Shown piece by piece: positions 35,572 through 46,394 of a stretch of 64,000 nucleotides of DNA; within the stretch, counting starts at the first letter, position 1; the number at the start of each line of letters is the position of its first letter. Made by a program: the position numbers and the translations under genes. The notes beneath the pieces were generated by a model. That model was not told the origin of the DNA and did not search any database. It saw nothing but the letters and a program-made list of their open reading frames with translations. This DNA comes from Gammaproteobacteria bacterium (GTDB taxonomy: Bacteria; Pseudomonadota; Gammaproteobacteria; Granulosicoccales; Granulosicoccaceae). The stretch spans positions 1-64,000 of the forward strand of contig JAHQVR010000197.1 in the NCBI GenBank assembly GCA_019634245.1, given 5' to 3'.

Positions 35572-36132
35572 TCAATAGTCTGGATCCCAGTCAATGTGAA
35601 TTTCCTTATCGACCACATTGACCTTGCGCACCACATCCGGCCTAATCCACGGAACGAGCAATTCAGCTCCCGGTGTCGTCGGCTGTCGTTCGTCGCTCAA
35701 CACCATCACATCATTCGCCCCGGTTTCAATCAGTCGTTTGACTCGGCCTATTCGCTGATACGACGACGCTGCCTTGTGGTCCTGGCAAAACACATTACAA
35801 CCAATCAGATCGCGCCAGTAATACTCGTCGCGATTCAGTTCCGGTAAGGCTGAGCGGCTCACAGCGATGGTCACGCCTTTGAGCGACATAGCCTGATCGC
35901 GATCATCGATGTTCTCAAGCCGAGCGATGATGGTCTTGCCGTGCCGTCGGCCTTCGAGCACGTTAATTTCACGCCACTGTCCCGGTTGACCTACCCACCA
36001 CTCCGGATAGGCAACGATGTTCTCCCGAGGATCTGTTTCCGAATGAATTTTCAGCCAACCACGTACACCATGAACCCCAACAATGCGGCCCAGCGTGACG
36101 ACGTCGTCGGAACCAGAGTCAGGCTGCCGCAT
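35572..36132 (-). CDS. rimM: Ribosome maturation factor RimM
   Basis: This 186-residue protein binds S19 and aids 30S head assembly. The N-terminal domain has '[21 protein letters not shown]', and the PRC-barrel domain includes '[12 protein letters not shown]', '[18 protein letters not shown]' and '[14 protein letters not shown]'. It overlaps rpsP by 14 bp. The extra N-terminal stretch before 'VTLGRIVG' is about 12 residues. Confidence 0.96.
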   Translation of the reverse strand: MRQPDSGSDDVVTLGRIVGVHGVRGWLKIHSETDPRENIVAYPEWWVGQPGQWREINVLEGRRHGKTIIARLENIDDRDQAMSLKGVTIAVSRSALPELNRDEYYWRDLIGCNVFCQDHKAASSYQRIGRVKRLIETGANDVMVLSDERQPTTPGAELLVPWIRPDVVRKVNVVDKEIHIDWDPDY

Positions 36133-36376
36133 GCTCCTTGCGATAGTCCTTGACGACTTTCTTGACTCGATCGCTCATCTGAGCTCCGACGCCAACCCAA
36201 TAGTCCAACCGCTCCAGATCCAACTGCACTGGGACTGAGGCACCCTTAGAGAGTGGATTGTAAAAACCAAGACGCTCGATATAACGACCATCACGACCGT
36301 TACGGCTGTCCGTGGCGACGATATGGTAGAACGGCTTTTTCTTGGAGCCACCGCGCGACAAACGAATGCTAACCAT
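36119..36376 (-). CDS. rpsP: Ribosomal protein S16
   Basis: This 85-residue 30S protein has '[20 protein letters not shown]', '[21 protein letters not shown]' and '[21 protein letters not shown]'-like sequence. It opens the rpsP-rimM-trmD-rplS operon, 122 bp after ffh. Confidence 0.98.
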   Translation of the reverse strand: MVSIRLSRGGSKKKPFYHIVATDSRNGRDGRYIERLGFYNPLSKGASVPVQLDLERLDYWVGVGAQMSDRVKKVVKDYRKEHAAA

Positions 36377-36442
36377 GGGAATTTCCGTGAATTTTCTGTC
36401 TCGAGGCCCTCGCTCTTGCGCGGCCCCTAAAGTGAACTCCCA

Positions 36443-36472
36443 ATTGTATCGGAAAAAAGCCTTTGGAGGAAC
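36443..36472 (-). promoter_or_regulatory. Possible promoter of the rpsP operon
   Basis: On the minus strand TACAAT (36448-36443) resembles a -10 box and lies about 65 bp before the rpsP start. The -35 region about 18 bp upstream (GTTCCT) is poor. It is the best candidate in the ffh-rpsP gap, judged by eye. Confidence 0.3.
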
Positions 36473-36498
36473 TTTTTTTGAACAATCTGGCGGCGGAG

Positions 36499-37854
36499 TT
36501 ACATCATGCCTGGCGGCAACTGGCCCTTCATACCCCGCATCATCTTGGCCATGCCGCCTTTGGACATTTTTTTCATCATTTTGCTCATCTGCAGATGCTG
36601 CTTGAGCAAGCGATTGACATCCTGAACCTGAAGGCCACTGCCCGCCGCAATGCGTTTCCGGCGGGACCCCTTGATGACCGCTGGAAACCGCCGTTCTTGC
36701 GGTGTCATTGAGTTGATCAGAGCGATCATGCGCTTGAATTCACCATCATTGACCTTGCTCTTGACCGAGTCCGGCAGCTCTCCGGCTCCGGGTAATTTGT
36801 CTAGCATGGCTGCCATGCCGCCCATATTGCTCATTTGTTCCAGCTGATCGCGCATGTCTTCCAAATCGAAGGTTTTCCCTTTCTTGATCTTTTTGGCTAG
36901 CTTTTCGGCCTTTTGGTGATCGACCTTGGCGGTGACTTCTTCGACCAAACTGAGTACGTCTCCCATACCCAGAATGCGAGATGCCACCCGGTCGGGATGG
37001 AACACCTCCAGCGCATCCGTCTTTTCGCCTGACCCAAGGAATTTGATAGGCTTGCCGGTAACCATCCGTACCGACAGCGCCGCCCCGCCGCGGGCATCCC
37101 CATCGGTTTTGGTCAAAACCACACCAGTTAACGGCAGCGTCTCGCCAAAGGCTTTGGCAGTGTTGGCCGCATCCTGTCCAGTCATGCTATCGACAACAAA
37201 CAAGGTTTCAACAGGCGACACGGCCGCGTGCAGCGCTTTGATCTCGGCCATCATCGCATCGTCTATCGCCAAACGACCAGCGGTATCCACCAGCAGCACA
37301 TCCATGAATTGCGTCTTTGCAGCCGCAATGGCCGCTTTGGCGATGGCCTCAGGAGATTGGCTTACGTCGCTGTCGAAGAAGGTGACATCAATCGATTCTG
37401 CCAAGGTTTGCAGCTGTTTGATGGCCGCCGGACGATAGACGTCGCAACTCACCACCATGACTTTCTTACGCTCTGTTTCCTTCAACAGCCGCGCAAGTTT
37501 GCCCACTGTCGTGGTTTTACCCGCACCCTGAAGTCCCGCCATCAAAACCACTGCAGGTGGCTGGACAGACAAATTCAACGGCTCGGCTTGCTCACCCATA
37601 ATGGCAGTGAGCTCATCGCTGACAACTTTGATCAGCGCCTGGCCGGGTGACAAACTGCTAATGACCTCCTGTCCTAAGGCTTTTTCTTTGACGCGTTCGG
37701 TGAAGGTTTTCACCACAGGCAAGGCAACATCAGCCTCCAGCAAAGCCATACGCACTTCCCGCATGGTATCTTTGATGTTGTCTTCGGTAAGACGCCCCTG
37801 CCCGCGCAGCGTTTTCAGGGTGCGACCGAGCCGCTCACTTAATGAATCAAACAT
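36499..37854 (-). CDS. ffh: Signal recognition particle protein Ffh
   Basis: This 451-residue GTPase binds signal sequences and 4.5S RNA to deliver membrane proteins to FtsY. The N domain starts '[20 protein letters not shown]', the G domain has '[18 protein letters not shown]', 'DTAGR' and '[11 protein letters not shown]', and the Met-rich M domain ends '[19 protein letters not shown]'. The ATG at 37854 gives the family length; the open frame extends 29 codons into the shared promoter region. It is divergent from ypjD, as in many gammaproteobacteria. Confidence 0.97.
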   Translation of the reverse strand: MFDSLSERLGRTLKTLRGQGRLTEDNIKDTMREVRMALLEADVALPVVKTFTERVKEKALGQEVISSLSPGQALIKVVSDELTAIMGEQAEPLNLSVQPPAVVLMAGLQGAGKTTTVGKLARLLKETERKKVMVVSCDVYRPAAIKQLQTLAESIDVTFFDSDVSQSPEAIAKAAIAAAKTQFMDVLLVDTAGRLAIDDAMMAEIKALHAAVSPVETLFVVDSMTGQDAANTAKAFGETLPLTGVVLTKTDGDARGGAALSVRMVTGKPIKFLGSGEKTDALEVFHPDRVASRILGMGDVLSLVEEVTAKVDHQKAEKLAKKIKKGKTFDLEDMRDQLEQMSNMGGMAAMLDKLPGAGELPDSVKSKVNDGEFKRMIALINSMTPQERRFPAVIKGSRRKRIAAGSGLQVQDVNRLLKQHLQMSKMMKKMSKGGMAKMMRGMKGQLPPGMM

Positions 37855-37919
37855 TGCAACTAATCCAATGGTCTTTGCAGGCACAGTATAACGGCCCAGT
37901 CGTAAAGGGCTTGGGTTAA

Positions 37920-38705
37920 ATGCTGGATGTCCTGCTCTCAATAACCGCGGCGGTGTTGTACAGCATCGCGAGTGTGATGCTGTACCAGAGTCTGCTCAGT
38001 GACCAATCGCGCACCCGCTGGCTATCACTGGCCCTGATCGCCGCCTTGATCCATTTGGTGGTGACGGTAAAGCTCACCGGAGTTCCAGTCGCCTTGCATT
38101 TACCCTTCTTTACCGCTTTGTCGGTGACCGGGTTAGCGATGGTTTTACTGCTGCTTGCACTGTGCTTATCCCAACCGGCAGACTATCTGGGGCTCATGGT
38201 TCTGCCACTAGCTGCCGTGGTTCTGCTGGCCGGACAAATACACCAGGGCAATCAATCCGCCATAGATGCGTCGATAAAATTCCATGTGCTCTCATCGCTG
38301 ATTGCCTACGCACTGCTGGCATTAGCAGCCGCACAAGCCTTGCTGGTCGCTTTGCAACGGCACTATCTGAACCAGCACAAACCCACGGGCTTTGTCCGAG
38401 TGCTGCCAGCCCTGCAGCGCACAGAATCCCTGCTATTTGCTCTGCTAGGCGCCGGTTTTGTGATGCTAACGGTGTCCTTGGCCACCGGGTGGGCGTATCT
38501 CGATAATATGTTCTCTCAGCAGGTAGCGCACAAAACCGTTCTGTCATGCATGGCCTGGGCAGTCTTTGGGCTTTTACTGTTCGGTCGATGGCAGTTTGGC
38601 TGGAGAGGTAAGCGGGCGATTAATTGGACACTGGCCGGCTTTTCCCTGCTGTTGGTCGCCTATTTTGGCAGCAAATTAGTTCTCGAACTCATCCTTAAAC
38701 GCTGA
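37920..38705 (+). CDS. ypjD: YpjD, CcsA-like inner membrane protein
   Basis: This 261-residue protein has about eight TM segments and matches the YpjD/CcsA (cytochrome c assembly) family: 'IKFHVLSSLIAYALLALAAAQALLVALQ', 'LLFALLGAGFVMLTVSLATGW' and 'HKTVLSCMAWAVFGLLLFGRW'. It retains the conserved His residues of the family, but the Trp-rich heme motif of CcmC/CcmF is weak. The role is unproven; it lies divergent from ffh and upstream of the CorC-like gene, an arrangement conserved in the group. Confidence 0.88.
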   Translation: MLDVLLSITAAVLYSIASVMLYQSLLSDQSRTRWLSLALIAALIHLVVTVKLTGVPVALHLPFFTALSVTGLAMVLLLLALCLSQPADYLGLMVLPLAAVVLLAGQIHQGNQSAIDASIKFHVLSSLIAYALLALAAAQALLVALQRHYLNQHKPTGFVRVLPALQRTESLLFALLGAGFVMLTVSLATGWAYLDNMFSQQVAHKTVLSCMAWAVFGLLLFGRWQFGWRGKRAINWTLAGFSLLLVAYFGSKLVLELILKR

Positions 38706-38771
38706 GTTTTGCTCAATCTGCGTTTGCGTTGCTATGATGGAACTTGCGTCACTACTTGAGCCACTACTTAC

Positions 38772-40076
38772 TTGAACACCATCCCCATCGGTGTGTTGCT
38801 GGTTATCCTGGCACTGCTGATACTGATGTCCGGTTTTTTCTCCGGTTCTGAAACCGCGTTGATGTCATTGAATCGCTATCGTTTGCGGCACCAGGCAAAC
38901 AACGGCAACAAGGCCGCCCAGCGAACTGCGCGCTTACTAGAGCAGCCCGAGAGACTGATCAGCCTGATTTTACTCGGCAATAATTTTGTTAACATCCTGG
39001 CCTCTGCAGTAGCAACGATTATCGCTCTGCGCTTAATGGGTGAGCCCGGCATTGCCGTGGCAACAGGATTGTTAACACTCATCATTCTTGTGTTTGCCGA
39101 AGTCACGCCAAAATCGTTCGCCAACAAGCGCTCCGAGAAAGTCGCCTTTATCGCATCCGCCGTGTACGCACCCTTAATGGTGATCACCTCCCCCATAGTG
39201 TCGGTAGTGAATTGGCTAAGCATGCAGGTGCTGCGCTTTTTTAATGTGCGTCTTGCGGAGGCCGATGATGAGCACTTAAGTAGTGAGGAACTTCGAACGG
39301 TGCTCAACGAAACCAGTGGCTTGATCCCACAACGACATCGCGAAATGTTAGTGAATATTCTTGACCTGGGCACTGTGTCGGTTAATGACATTATGGTTCC
39401 CCGCAATGAAATCGTAGGCATTGACCTAGAAGATCCCTGGGAAGAATCACTCAAAATGCTGACCAACAGTCAGCATGGCCGATTGTTGGTGTATCGCGGT
39501 TCGGTCGACGGGGTCATTGGGTTCATCTACTTACGCAAAATGCTCGATGCACTGCGCAGCGGCAACATCACTCGCGAGTCTCTCGAAGCCGTGGTGCGTG
39601 ATGCGTACTTTATTCCTGAAGGCACCACCCTGACTGTGCAGCTACTAAATTTTCAGCGGGAAAAACGTCGGATAGGGTTGGTCGTAGATGAATATGGAGA
39701 TATCCAGGGCCTATTGACTCTGGAAGACATTCTTGAAGAAATTGTTGGCGAGTTTGACAACGATCCGCAAATTGCGCCTCCAGAAATACGACCACAAGGT
39801 GATGGCAGCTTTATTGTAGAGGGAACGGCACAGGTTCGAAATATCAATAAGACGTTGCAATGGACCTTACCCTCAGACGGACCTAAAACCCTGAACGGCA
39901 TAGTGTTGGAACACTTTGAAAATTTTCCTGCACAGGGAGATACGTTTATATTCAATGGGCATCCCATCACCGTTCTGGCGGTGGAAGAAAATCGTGTCAA
40001 GCAAGTGCGCATCGAACCAGCACGCTTCGATCCAGATAATGATTCAGAGGATCAAATGGCGGTCGGTGGATCCTAG
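38772..40076 (+). CDS. yfjD: CNNM/CorC-family protein (DUF21-CBS-CorC)
   Basis: This 434-residue protein has a DUF21 membrane domain with 'MSGFFSGSETALMSLNRYRLRH' in two halves and 'LGNNFVNILASAVAT', a CBS pair ('IMVPRNEIVGIDLEDPWEESL', 'GLVVDEYGDIQGLLTLEDILEEIVGEF') and a CorC_HlyC domain ('GSFIVEGTAQVRNINKTLQWTLP'). Such proteins are linked to Mg2+/Co2+ efflux or membrane homeostasis. The start is a TTG at 38772, matching the N-terminus of E. coli YfjD; no ATG is suitable until the DUF21 motif itself. It is 66 bp after ypjD. Confidence 0.9.
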   Translation: MNTIPIGVLLVILALLILMSGFFSGSETALMSLNRYRLRHQANNGNKAAQRTARLLEQPERLISLILLGNNFVNILASAVATIIALRLMGEPGIAVATGLLTLIILVFAEVTPKSFANKRSEKVAFIASAVYAPLMVITSPIVSVVNWLSMQVLRFFNVRLAEADDEHLSSEELRTVLNETSGLIPQRHREMLVNILDLGTVSVNDIMVPRNEIVGIDLEDPWEESLKMLTNSQHGRLLVYRGSVDGVIGFIYLRKMLDALRSGNITRESLEAVVRDAYFIPEGTTLTVQLLNFQREKRRIGLVVDEYGDIQGLLTLEDILEEIVGEFDNDPQIAPPEIRPQGDGSFIVEGTAQVRNINKTLQWTLPSDGPKTLNGIVLEHFENFPAQGDTFIFNGHPITVLAVEENRVKQVRIEPARFDPDNDSEDQMAVGGS

Positions 40077-40085
40077 ATAAAGGCT

Positions 40086-41444
40086 ATGGCCAAAGCCAAA
40101 TCCCAATTTCAATGCACCGAATGCGGTGCGGTATTCTCCAAATGGAATGGACAATGTAGCGACTGTGAAGCCTGGAATACGCTCACTGAAGTCGTGGCGG
40201 TCAACTCGCCGCCTGCGTCTGATCGCTTTACCAATTATGCAGGTGCCAGCGGTATCTTGAACGCTAGCGAAGTCTCGCTCAGCGAGCAAACACGACTGCC
40301 CACCGGACTGAGTGAACTGGACAGAGTGCTGGGTGGTGGCTTGGTACCCGGCTCAGTAACGTTACTCGGTGGTGATCCTGGCATTGGCAAATCCACCGTA
40401 CTGTTGCAGTGTTTAGCTTATCTAGCAGAGTCAAAACGAACCTTATACATCACTGGCGAAGAATCGCTTCAGCAAGTGGCCATGCGGGGCCATCGATTGG
40501 AATTGCCGATAGAGCGGTTGCGCCTGTTAGCCGAAACTCGCATTGAAGGCATCCTTGCACACGCCGACCAGGAAAAGCCTGAGATCATGGTGATCGACTC
40601 CATTCAAACCATGTTTACCGATTCTTTGACTTCCGCGCCAGGCGCCGTTGCTCAGGTCAGAGAAGCCTCTGCTCGATTGGTGCGATATGCCAAACAAACG
40701 GGTACCTCCGTCTTTCTCGTTGGACATGTGACGAAAGAAGGTGCTCTGGCAGGACCTCGGGTGCTTGAGCACATGGTCGATACCGTGTTGTATTTTGAAG
40801 GCGACCCAGGCAGTCGGTTTCGCGTGATACGCGCGGTCAAGAATCGCTTTGGTGCTGTTAATGAGCTGGGGGTTTTTGCCATGAGCGAAACCGGCTTGAA
40901 GGTCGTGACCAACCCGTCAGCCATTTTTCTCTCCCGACACCCAGAACCGGTCAGTGGCAGTGTGATCATGGTGACACGGGAGGGAACCAGACCGATGCTG
41001 GTCGAAGCACAGGCGCTCGTAGACGGTTCTCATCTGGGCAATCCTCGCAGAGTGGCACTGGGACTTGAACAGAATCGACTGGCGATGCTGCTCGCTGTTC
41101 TACATCGTCATGCCGGTATCGCGATGTTTGACCAGGACGTATACGTTAACGTGGTGGGCGGTGTGCGCATATCCGAAACAGCCGCTGACCTAGCTGTGGT
41201 GCTGGCTGCGCTGTCCTCCTTCAGAAATCGACCCCTCCCGCCAGAACTTGTGGTTTTTGGAGAAATTGGATTGGCAGGAGAAGTTCGACCCGTTGCAAAT
41301 GGCGAGGAGCGTTTACAAGAATCGATCAAGCACGGATTCAAAAGAGCTATTGTGGCCGAGGCAAATAAGCCCAAAAAACCGATCAAAGGGCTACAGGTGG
41401 ATGGGATTCATCGCCTTCACGAAGCCATTGATTTGATAGACTAA
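40086..41444 (+). CDS. radA: DNA repair protein RadA
   Basis: This 452-residue protein promotes branch migration in recombination. It has a Cys4 zinc motif ('FQCTECGAVFSKWNGQCSDC'), a RecA-like core with Walker A 'GGDPGIGKSTVLLQ', the RadA signature 'VKNRFGAVNELGVF' and a C-terminal Lon-like domain ('EIGLAGEVRPVANGEERLQE'). It lies 9 bp after the yfjD-like gene. Confidence 0.97.
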   Translation: MAKAKSQFQCTECGAVFSKWNGQCSDCEAWNTLTEVVAVNSPPASDRFTNYAGASGILNASEVSLSEQTRLPTGLSELDRVLGGGLVPGSVTLLGGDPGIGKSTVLLQCLAYLAESKRTLYITGEESLQQVAMRGHRLELPIERLRLLAETRIEGILAHADQEKPEIMVIDSIQTMFTDSLTSAPGAVAQVREASARLVRYAKQTGTSVFLVGHVTKEGALAGPRVLEHMVDTVLYFEGDPGSRFRVIRAVKNRFGAVNELGVFAMSETGLKVVTNPSAIFLSRHPEPVSGSVIMVTREGTRPMLVEAQALVDGSHLGNPRRVALGLEQNRLAMLLAVLHRHAGIAMFDQDVYVNVVGGVRISETAADLAVVLAALSSFRNRPLPPELVVFGEIGLAGEVRPVANGEERLQESIKHGFKRAIVAEANKPKKPIKGLQVDGIHRLHEAIDLID

Positions 41445-41473
41445 TTGTTGTCTACCTAAGAAGAGTTACTGAC

Positions 41474-41725
41474 GTGGCTGCCAAAGCGCGAAAAATTCCA
41501 AAGTCCACACGCTTTGAAGATGCCCTGGGTGAATTAGAGTCCATCGTTAAATCACTCGAATCGGGAGACCCTTCGCTGGAACAGTCACTGGAGCAGTTTG
41601 AACGTGGCGTAAGCCTTGCGCGGTTTTGCCAACAAAGCCTCAAGGAGGCAGAGCAAAAAGTGCAAATCCTGATGGATGATAAGGATGTCGAGACGCTCGA
41701 AGCCTTTGATGAATCCAGTGAGTAA
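41474..41725 (+). CDS. xseB: Exodeoxyribonuclease VII small subunit
   Basis: This 83-residue protein contains 'RFEDALGELESIVKSLESGDPSLEQSLEQFERGVSLARFCQQSL', the XseB helical hairpin. With XseA it degrades single-stranded DNA; xseA is not in the window. The start is a GTG at 41474 with AAGAG 8 bases upstream. It heads xseB-ispA-dxs, the usual order. Confidence 0.95.
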   Translation: MAAKARKIPKSTRFEDALGELESIVKSLESGDPSLEQSLEQFERGVSLARFCQQSLKEAEQKVQILMDDKDVETLEAFDESSE

Positions 41726-42617
41726 CGTGCCGCTAGAACAGCGGATTGAGCGCTACCAGCAGCGCGTTGACCAGGCCCTGATAGAACAACTACCAGCTCG
41801 CGACGGAACCCGTACGGATCTGCAAGCGGCCATGCACTACGCGGTCACCAATGGGGGTAAACGCATACGTCCCGTGCTGGTGTACGCCACCGGCCAGGCC
41901 TTGGGTGTGGGTGCGGGCCGTCTGGATATCCCTGCCTGTGCAGTCGAGATGATGCACGCTTATTCGTTGGTACATGATGACCTACCGGCCATGGATGATG
42001 ATGATCTCCGCCGCGGCAAGCCCACCTGCCACAAAAAATTCGACGAAGGCACTGCCATTTTGGCAGGAGATGCCCTGCAAGCGCTGGCCTTTACCCTGCT
42101 GGCTGCCAACCCAGACCCAGACCTTTCCGATCAAAGCAAGTTGCGAATGAGCGCCGTACTCGGCGATGCTAGCGGAGCCAATGGCATGGCAGCCGGTCAA
42201 GCCATCGATCTTGCCTCGGTGGGCTCAATGCTTGAGCTGGAAGCACTTGAGGCCATGCACTCACTGAAAACTGGCGCGCTAATCCGTGCCAGTGTCATGC
42301 TCGCAGCGTTAACCGCTGAGCTCACAGACAACGATCTATTAACGCGACTTTACCACTACGCCGGTGCGGTCGGACTATGCTTTCAAATTGTCGATGACAT
42401 TCTCGATGTCGTTAGCGACACCGAAACCCTGGGAAAAACACAAGGCGCCGACATAGCGTTGAATAAGCCTACCTACCCTGCGTTGTTAGGCCTCAATGGT
42501 GCTCGTCAACACGCCAGGCAAATGCACGAGGCCGCCATGGCGCATTTGGAAGGTCTGGGAGACGATTTTGAGGAATTACGTGAGTTTTCAGCCTTCGTTC
42601 TCGAGCGCAGTTTTTAG
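41709..42617 (+). CDS. ispA: Farnesyl diphosphate synthase (geranyltranstransferase)
   Basis: This 302-residue trans-prenyltransferase condenses DMAPP/GPP with IPP. The first Asp-rich motif is in 'YSLVHDDLPAMDDDDLRRG' and the second in 'CFQIVDDILDVVSDTETLGK'; 'GGKRIRPVLV' and 'TGALIRASVML' are also conserved. The ATG at 41709 overlaps xseB by 17 bp; the open frame begins 11 codons earlier. Confidence 0.95.
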   Translation: MNPVSNVPLEQRIERYQQRVDQALIEQLPARDGTRTDLQAAMHYAVTNGGKRIRPVLVYATGQALGVGAGRLDIPACAVEMMHAYSLVHDDLPAMDDDDLRRGKPTCHKKFDEGTAILAGDALQALAFTLLAANPDPDLSDQSKLRMSAVLGDASGANGMAAGQAIDLASVGSMLELEALEAMHSLKTGALIRASVMLAALTAELTDNDLLTRLYHYAGAVGLCFQIVDDILDVVSDTETLGKTQGADIALNKPTYPALLGLNGARQHARQMHEAAMAHLEGLGDDFEELREFSAFVLERSF

Positions 42618-42712
42618 CAACATTGAGATAAAAACTTCTTATGGACGGTTTAACACTTGTCAGCCATACGACCAACGGCGGATAATCCCGAACCTACCCG
42701 ATTGATACGACT

Positions 42713-44620
42713 ATGGACACCGCGAACCGCTTCCCGTTGCTTGAGACCATCGATACGCCAGCCGACTTGCGTCGACTGGACGAAGCGGACCTACCTGCAT
42801 TGGCCAACGAGCTGCGCCAATTTGTTATCGAATCAGTGGCGGTTACGGGTGGTCATCTAGGCGCTAGTCTTGGCACGATCGAATTAACCGTCGCACTTCA
42901 CTATGCGTTCAAGACCCCTGACGATCTGTTGGTGTGGGATGTAGGGCACCAAACCTATGGCCACAAAATCCTTACAGGTCGCCGTAAACGCATGGACACC
43001 ATGCGGATGAAAGATGGTCTGGCCGGTTTTCCCAATCGGTTGGAAAGTGACTACGACACGTTTGGAGTGGGTCATTCCAGCACGTCAATCAGCGCCGCTC
43101 TGGGAATGGCATTGGCGATCCGCAAACAAGATCTTGAGGATGAAAAAAAGGTGGTTGCCGTCATAGGCGATGGTGCATTGACCGCCGGGCTGGCCTACGA
43201 AGCACTGAATCACGCAGGTGGCGTAAAAGCCAACATGTTGGTAGTGCTCAACGACAACGACATGTCGATTTCCCCCAATGTGGGCGCTATGAACAAATAC
43301 CTGGCCAGGATACTGACCGGCAAATTTGTGGTGGGTGCTCGTGAAGGCAGTAAAAAAGTACTGTCGAAGGTACCACCGGTTTTAAAATTTGCGCGACGCA
43401 CCGAAGAACACGTGAAGGGCATGGTCGTACCCAGCACCTTGTTCGAAGAACTGGGTTTTAACTATTACGGACCCGTCGATGGCCATGATGTCGATAGTTT
43501 AGTGAGCGTGCTGCAAAATCTACGAGAAGTAAAAGGACCGGTTTTCTTGCATGTGGTAACCCAAAAAGGTCATGGTTATAAGTTTGCAGAGCAGGATCCA
43601 CTTGCACTACACGCGGTAACGCCCTTCGATCCAACAACCGGCAAGAGTTTAAAATCAGGCAAATCCAATCGCCCTACTTACACTTCCGTGTTTGGCAATT
43701 GGCTCTGTGATATGGCAGAGCTCGATGAACGGGTGGTGGGCATCACTCCTGCGATGCGCGAAGGTTCCGGCCTGGTAGAATTTGAAAAACTGTTTCCAGA
43801 TCGCTACTTCGATGTCGGTATTGCTGAGCAGCATGCCGTGACGCTGGCAGCCGGGTTAGCCACTCAAGGTCAAAAACCCGTAGTCGCCATCTATTCAACG
43901 TTTCTACAAAGAGCCTATGATCAGGTAATACACGACGTTGCGATACAAAATCTACCCGTGTTGTTCGCCATAGATCGCGCAGGGCTAGTCGGACCTGACG
44001 GCGCGACGCACGCCGGTAGTTTTGATTTTACGTTTATGCGGTGTCTGCCCAATATGGTTGTTATGGCACCGGCCAATGAAAACGAATGCCGACAAATGCT
44101 CTATACGGGCCACTGCCTTGATGGCCCAAGTGCGGTTCGCTACCCCAGAGGTCAAGGTCCGGGTGTTGATATAGATACAGAGATGACCGCATTGCCCGTC
44201 GGTGTGGCTGAACTTTGCCATGAGGGCGATAACGTTGCACTGCTGGCCTTTGGAACGATGGTTGAACCGGCCACCGTGATAGGCAGAGAATTTGGTTTCA
44301 CTGTCGTCAATATGCGCTTTGTAAAACCCATTGATTCCGAGATGCTCATATCTCTTGCGAAAGATCATCAGAAATTTGTGACGTTGGAGGAGAACTCTGT
44401 CGCTGGCGGTGCGGGCGCTGCTGTGGTCGAAACGCTTGCAGAGCTGAATATCGATGTACCTGTAGAACTCATCGGCTTGCCGGATGAGTACATCGAGCAC
44501 GGCAGTCGAGAAGAGCTGCTACACGATTGCGGTTTAGATGAAACTAGTTTGCGTGACCGACTTATGCCATTGACAGAGTCGATTCTGTCGACAACTCTGC
44601 AGGTGTCTGTGCCTCGGTAG
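42713..44620 (+). CDS. dxs: 1-deoxy-D-xylulose-5-phosphate synthase
   Basis: This 635-residue thiamine diphosphate enzyme makes DXP from pyruvate and glyceraldehyde 3-phosphate, the first step of the MEP isoprenoid pathway. '[20 protein letters not shown]', '[15 protein letters not shown]', the ThDP motif '[19 protein letters not shown]' and the catalytic Glu in '[14 protein letters not shown]' are intact. It follows ispA by 95 bp. The last 59 bp overlap the 3' end of the convergent MBL-fold gene. Confidence 0.97.
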   Translation: MDTANRFPLLETIDTPADLRRLDEADLPALANELRQFVIESVAVTGGHLGASLGTIELTVALHYAFKTPDDLLVWDVGHQTYGHKILTGRRKRMDTMRMKDGLAGFPNRLESDYDTFGVGHSSTSISAALGMALAIRKQDLEDEKKVVAVIGDGALTAGLAYEALNHAGGVKANMLVVLNDNDMSISPNVGAMNKYLARILTGKFVVGAREGSKKVLSKVPPVLKFARRTEEHVKGMVVPSTLFEELGFNYYGPVDGHDVDSLVSVLQNLREVKGPVFLHVVTQKGHGYKFAEQDPLALHAVTPFDPTTGKSLKSGKSNRPTYTSVFGNWLCDMAELDERVVGITPAMREGSGLVEFEKLFPDRYFDVGIAEQHAVTLAAGLATQGQKPVVAIYSTFLQRAYDQVIHDVAIQNLPVLFAIDRAGLVGPDGATHAGSFDFTFMRCLPNMVVMAPANENECRQMLYTGHCLDGPSAVRYPRGQGPGVDIDTEMTALPVGVAELCHEGDNVALLAFGTMVEPATVIGREFGFTVVNMRFVKPIDSEMLISLAKDHQKFVTLEENSVAGGAGAAVVETLAELNIDVPVELIGLPDEYIEHGSREELLHDCGLDETSLRDRLMPLTESILSTTLQVSVPR

Positions 44621-45398
44621 TTGAATCGGCATCTGCACACAATTGAAACCAAGCACTCGCACAGTGCTGTTGCAGTACGGTCACTCTATCCTTAGAGAAA
44701 CCAATCGCATTTTGTATCGACACCAACGCTTTAGCATCACTGTTGTTTTGTTCGCTTAAGTGCCCGAGAAGAATGTGTTGTAACTCCGGCCTATCAAGTT
44801 TTTTTATAACCACTGCAGCCTGATCATTGCCTAAATGACCAAATTCGGACTGTATACGAGCTTGCAATGATGGTGGATAGGGGCCGTTTCTAAGCATCTC
44901 TGTATCGTAGTTACATTCGATGATCAATCCATTAACGTGCCTGATCTTTTCAAACACATGCGGTGTACAAACGCCTAAATCAGTAACGCACGCAAAGCGC
45001 ACCCCTTGGCTTTCAAACACAAACTGACAAGACTCAGCCGCATCATGCGGCGTTGGAAAGGGATCCAATTCAACATCGCCAATGCTGAAGCGTTCATGAG
45101 CATGGAACACATGTGTGTGAGCAAAGCGCTTGTCGCGCAAGCGCTGATAGGTGCCATGCGTCAACCACACCGGCAAACCAAACTTTCTCGATAATGGGCC
45201 CGCACCACGCACATGATCGCCGTGTTCGTGAGAGATTAGAATGCCGTCAAGTTCCGATGGCGTTAGACCCAGATTGGCCATCCTGGCGACGGTTTCTTTG
45301 GCAGTAAATCCACAATCAAGTAGTAAGGTGGTTCGCCCACTTTGGACCACTGTGGCGTTGCCCGAGCTGCCACTGCCAATCGATGCGATTTTGAGCAT
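44562..45398 (-). CDS. MBL-fold metallo-hydrolase (YycJ-like)
   Basis: This 278-residue protein has the metallo-beta-lactamase motifs '[13 protein letters not shown]' (HxHxDH), '[13 protein letters not shown]', 'VTDLGVCT' (Asp ligand) and '[12 protein letters not shown]' (His ligand). The start '[18 protein letters not shown]' is characteristic of the YycJ/WalJ-like exonuclease group. The substrate is unknown. The 3' end, coding for an acidic, low-complexity tail ('[17 protein letters not shown]'), lies entirely over dxs antisense sequence, so the tail probably arose by loss of an earlier stop codon. It follows bamC by 21 bp. Confidence 0.88.
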   Translation of the reverse strand: MLKIASIGSGSSGNATVVQSGRTTLLLDCGFTAKETVARMANLGLTPSELDGILISHEHGDHVRGAGPLSRKFGLPVWLTHGTYQRLRDKRFAHTHVFHAHERFSIGDVELDPFPTPHDAAESCQFVFESQGVRFACVTDLGVCTPHVFEKIRHVNGLIIECNYDTEMLRNGPYPPSLQARIQSEFGHLGNDQAAVVIKKLDRPELQHILLGHLSEQNNSDAKALVSIQNAIGFSKDRVTVLQQHCASAWFQLCADADSTTEAQTPAELSTESTLSMA

Positions 45399-45419
45399 AG
45401 TGGCTAAAGTAGTGTTGAG

Positions 45420-46394
45420 CTAAGCAAGCGCATCGCGCAAGGCCACCAGCAACGACTGCGCCTGAGAGTCGTCCACCGCCGCGCCATCGGCGCTTTTTAA
45501 ACTCACTCGCACAGCACTAATATGAACAGGCTCCACCGACACCACCCACTGTTGCTGTTCAGTATTGATCACACGTATTTGACCAACGCTCGAATCACTG
45601 CCGATGATTTGATAATTCAACTGACCCAATACTGTCTCAACGGCACTAAACGACGGCTCATAGCCTCGATGCACGACCAGCAAGTTACCGGAACCAGTCG
45701 CCCGTAGCACAGCGTTGTCGAGAACGTTCGATGCCTGTGCAGGGGATAAAATACCCTTGGCTTTTTGCTCATCCACACCGACAAACACCAACAATCGAGA
45801 CAACAAGGCGTTAGTGTTTTCCGGATAGTAGGATTCTTCGGGCCATGCAACGTCTGGATTGGCATCTTCCGCAGAAGAAAGCTGGACTCTGCTAAATAAC
45901 CGGGTGCCTTGGCCACCACGCTCTAGGCGAAAGGCCACACGCGTCATCGCATCGTTGTTACCAATCAGGTTTTTCAATAAGCCTCCATCATTTTCTACAT
46001 CAGCAGCGCGCCACTGAGTCACCACTATTCCAGCGGCGGGTTGTGTTTGTTCTACCTTGAATTGCTCATGACGAATAAAGGCCAGCAACCGCGGCCAGAC
46101 ATCTTCCGGTGTGCCACTGATTTCAAGCCAGCTTTGATCGCCTTGCCGAACAAATTCCACCGATCGAAACGCAGGTAGAAGCGTATTGCGGGTTACCGCA
46201 CCACCCGCATTGCCCGGAAGCACAAACTGCTCACCATCACTGACATTATTTAAGTCAGGCGGCACTTGCAAAGGCGCAGCGGTACTCGAATCGCTGCTGT
46301 ACACAACATCGGGACTGGTGTGTCTGTAACCCAACTGGCACCCGGCCAGTGGCACAAACACACACAACGCACCCGGGATTAACAAATTTTTCAT
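45420..46394 (-). CDS. bamC: Outer membrane assembly lipoprotein BamC
   Basis: This 324-residue lipoprotein is a BAM complex subunit. Its signal peptide ends in the lipobox 'LAGC' (Cys near residue 19), followed by an unstructured region ('DSSTAAPLQVPPDLN') that in E. coli wraps BamD, and then two helix-grip domains. The gene starts one base after dapA ends, the classical dapA-bamC order. Confidence 0.9.
   Translation of the reverse strand: MKNLLIPGALCVFVPLAGCQLGYRHTSPDVVYSSDSSTAAPLQVPPDLNNVSDGEQFVLPGNAGGAVTRNTLLPAFRSVEFVRQGDQSWLEISGTPEDVWPRLLAFIRHEQFKVEQTQPAAGIVVTQWRAADVENDGGLLKNLIGNNDAMTRVAFRLERGGQGTRLFSRVQLSSAEDANPDVAWPEESYYPENTNALLSRLLVFVGVDEQKAKGILSPAQASNVLDNAVLRATGSGNLLVVHRGYEPSFSAVETVLGQLNYQIIGSDSSVGQIRVINTEQQQWVVSVEPVHISAVRVSLKSADGAAVDDSQAQSLLVALRDALA

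Noticed and set aside
43985..44500. Open frame of 171 codons antisense to dxs
   Set aside because: Low similarity to anything and lies wholly inside a well conserved gene.
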